Shown one piece after another: positions 33,095-34,517 of a stretch of DNA of 34,517 nucleotides (its first letter is position 1; each line of letters opens with the position of its first letter). Source of the stretch: an uncultured Pseudomonadota bacterium (GTDB lineage Bacteria > Pseudomonadota > Gammaproteobacteria > Methylococcales > Methylomonadaceae); NCBI GenBank assembly GCA_903876445.1, contig CAIQZX010000130.1:1-34517 (forward strand). Direction: 5' to 3'. Position numbers and translations under genes: made by a program. The notes under the pieces were generated by a model. The model worked only from the letters and a program-made list of their open reading frames with translations, made no database searches and was not told the DNA's origin.

Positions 33095-34308
33095 TGAAAA
33101 CAGGCTACAAACAAACCGAAATCGGCGTAATTCCTGAGGATTGGGAAGTTAAAAATCTAAACGAAATTTGCAAACCATCAAGCACACGAATCAATCCGTT
33201 GACTGCAAACGAAGATAAAAAATGTGTAGAACTTGAGCATTTAGAACAAGCAACGGGAAAATTGATTGGGTTCGCAGATTTAAAAGGCTTAAAAAGTCAG
33301 AAGGCTATTTTTGAAAAAAACGATGTTCTTTTTAGCAAACTTAGACCATATCTAAGAAAATTTCTTTTTGCTGAATTTAACGGTGCTTGCACAACAGAAA
33401 TCTGGGTTTTAAAGGCAGAAAAAGAAATTGAGAGCAAATGGCTTTATTACTTGATTCAATCCGACCGAATCGTAGAAGCTGCAAACCAATCGACAGGGAC
33501 AAAGATGCCCAGAGCAGAATGGAAAACTGTTGGAAATACTCAAATTTCACTTCCCAAAAAACAAGAACAAACCGCCATCGCCGCCGCGTTATCTGACGTA
33601 GATGCGTTAATGGGCGAATTAGATAAACTCATTGCCAAAAAGCGCGACATCAAACAAGCCACCATGCAACAGCTTTTGACAGGCAAAAAACGCTTGGCTG
33701 GATTTAGTGGGGAGTGGGAGGTTAAGCGGTTGGGGGAATTGGCGACTTTATCAAAAATTGGACTTAATCCTGCGAATACGCCAGCCGCAACATTTGTTCA
33801 CTTTAGTTTGCCTGCTTTTGATGATGGCGCAACGCCTGTTATCGAAAATGGCAGTTCAATTGCGAGTAATAAATTTGTTGTTCCCCAAAATTCTGTTTTA
33901 GTTTCAAAACTTAATCCAAGAATTCCCAGAATATGGAAGCCTTTGACCATTCCTGATAATTCCATTTGTTCAACAGAATTTCTTGTTTTACTTCCTTCTG
34001 AACTGCTAATTGACCGAGATTTTTTTACCGTTATATGTTCTTCCAAATCTGTTTGCGCTCAAATGGAATTACACGCAATTGGAACAACAGGAAGCCATCA
34101 ACGTATTCAACCGCAACAATTTCTAAAAATTAAAGTCAAAATCCCTTTAGAACAGAAAGAACAAACCGCCATTGCAACCATTCTCAGCGACATGGACGCG
34201 CAAATTAACGCCTTGCAACAAAAACGCGATAAAACCGCACAGCTCAAACAGGGCATGATGCAGGAATTATTGACGGGGCGAATTCGGTTAATTGGAGGAA
34301 ACGCATGA
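33094..34308 (+). CDS. hsdS: HsdS, type I restriction-modification specificity subunit
   Basis: 404 aa from the ATG at 33094, which overlaps the upstream stop (TAATG). Two target-recognition domains are arranged as expected: TRD1 about 1-155 (TEIGVIPEDWEVKNLNEI start) and TRD2 about 205-345 (GFSGEWEVKRLGEL start). Each is followed by a conserved helical spacer: TAIAAALSDVDALMGELDKL and ATMQQLLTGKKRL; then TAIATILSDMDAQINALQQK and MMQELLTGRIRL. HsdS sets the bipartite DNA target. The internal half-repeat is clear, and both spacers are intact. The target sequence cannot be read from the protein. Confidence 0.95.
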   Translation: MKTGYKQTEIGVIPEDWEVKNLNEICKPSSTRINPLTANEDKKCVELEHLEQATGKLIGFADLKGLKSQKAIFEKNDVLFSKLRPYLRKFLFAEFNGACTTEIWVLKAEKEIESKWLYYLIQSDRIVEAANQSTGTKMPRAEWKTVGNTQISLPKKQEQTAIAAALSDVDALMGELDKLIAKKRDIKQATMQQLLTGKKRLAGFSGEWEVKRLGELATLSKIGLNPANTPAATFVHFSLPAFDDGATPVIENGSSIASNKFVVPQNSVLVSKLNPRIPRIWKPLTIPDNSICSTEFLVLLPSELLIDRDFFTVICSSKSVCAQMELHAIGTTGSHQRIQPQQFLKIKVKIPLEQKEQTAIATILSDMDAQINALQQKRDKTAQLKQGMMQELLTGRIRLIGGNA

Positions 34309-34517
34309 TTTCAAACGAAGCTAGTATGAAATTTTTGGAAGACCACATTCCTGATTTGGCAGATGCCGCTTTTACACAAGCCTATTGGCAAGCTCTGGCA
34401 AATGGTAGCAGCGTGTTGAAGGTTGAACAGGGCGAGATTATTGAGGTGTTTCCTGATGGTTCGCGCAAAGTTATCAAACAAATTGCGCCGTTGATTCCTG
34501 TGCCGCTGGGTAAGAAA
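34305..34517 (+). CDS. Small conserved protein of the restriction operon, cut by window end
   Basis: At least 71 codons, running off the window. It starts ATG at 34305 with GGAGG 6 bp upstream and overlaps the hsdS stop (ATGA). The visible protein begins MISNEASMKFLEDHIPDLAD and continues with AFTQAYWQALANGSSVL, then GEIIEVFPDGSRKVIKQIAP. It does not look like HsdR. It resembles small uncharacterised proteins in restriction or toxin-antitoxin neighbourhoods, but I cannot name a family. hsdR would be expected further right. Confidence 0.75.
   Translation, partial: MISNEASMKFLEDHIPDLADAAFTQAYWQALANGSSVLKVEQGEIIEVFPDGSRKVIKQIAPLIPVPLGKK

Overview
The window (about 34.5 kb, fairly AT-rich) comes from a motile Gram-negative bacterium. 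L-ring and P-ring genes (flgH, flgI), a FlgA chaperone with a signal peptide, sigma-54-type promoters in front of flagellar operons and a sigma-28-type promoter in front of flgM all point to a gammaproteobacterium or close relative with a polar-type flagellar cascade. The exact genus cannot be read from the sequence.

Region 1 (1-~140): the right end of an IS200/IS605-type (TnpB) element, with the nested hairpins typical of an omega RNA, abutting the 3' end of the chemotaxis locus. The transposase body lies outside the window.

Region 2 (143-11572, all minus strand): a chemosensory operon. In transcription order it holds cheY, a free-standing Hpt protein, cheA, cheW, an Aer-like PAS chemoreceptor with a C-terminal CheR/CheB tether, a second cheW, a ParA-type ATPase, an acidic-repeat/STAS protein, cheR, cheD, cheB, and a small helical protein with two degenerate receptor-tip-like segments. 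No cheZ is visible. A strong sigma-54 candidate lies upstream of cheA.

Region 3 (11871-23333, minus strand): flgB-C-D-E-F-G-H-I-J-K-L, encoding rod, hook, rings, rod-cap hydrolase and hook-filament junction. FlgE and FlgL carry large Ala-rich insertions at the places where the variable surface domains sit. Sigma-54 candidates precede flgB and flgG.

Region 4 (23639-25337, plus strand): divergent flgA-flgM-flgN. flgA has a sigma-54 candidate and flgM has a very good sigma-28 match, the expected late-gene autoregulation of the FliA/FlgM pair.

Region 5 (25680-29464, plus): an orphan NitT/TauT-type solute-binding lipoprotein followed 8 bp later by a membrane hybrid histidine kinase. They probably form a ligand-sensing pair.

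Region 6 (29495-34517, plus): a tRNA-Arg(CCU) with an imperfect 3' end and an intrinsic terminator, then a tightly packed type I restriction-modification operon: hsdM, brnT/brnA toxin-antitoxin, a DUF2442 gene preceded by what looks like the first codons of a lost DUF4160 gene, hsdS, and a small gene cut by the window edge. hsdR is not visible and would be expected to the right.

The most unusual features are the FlgL and FlgE insertions, the ParA/STAS acidic-repeat pair and the extra Hpt protein in the che operon, the double receptor-tip-like protein, and the toxin-antitoxin genes embedded in the restriction operon.
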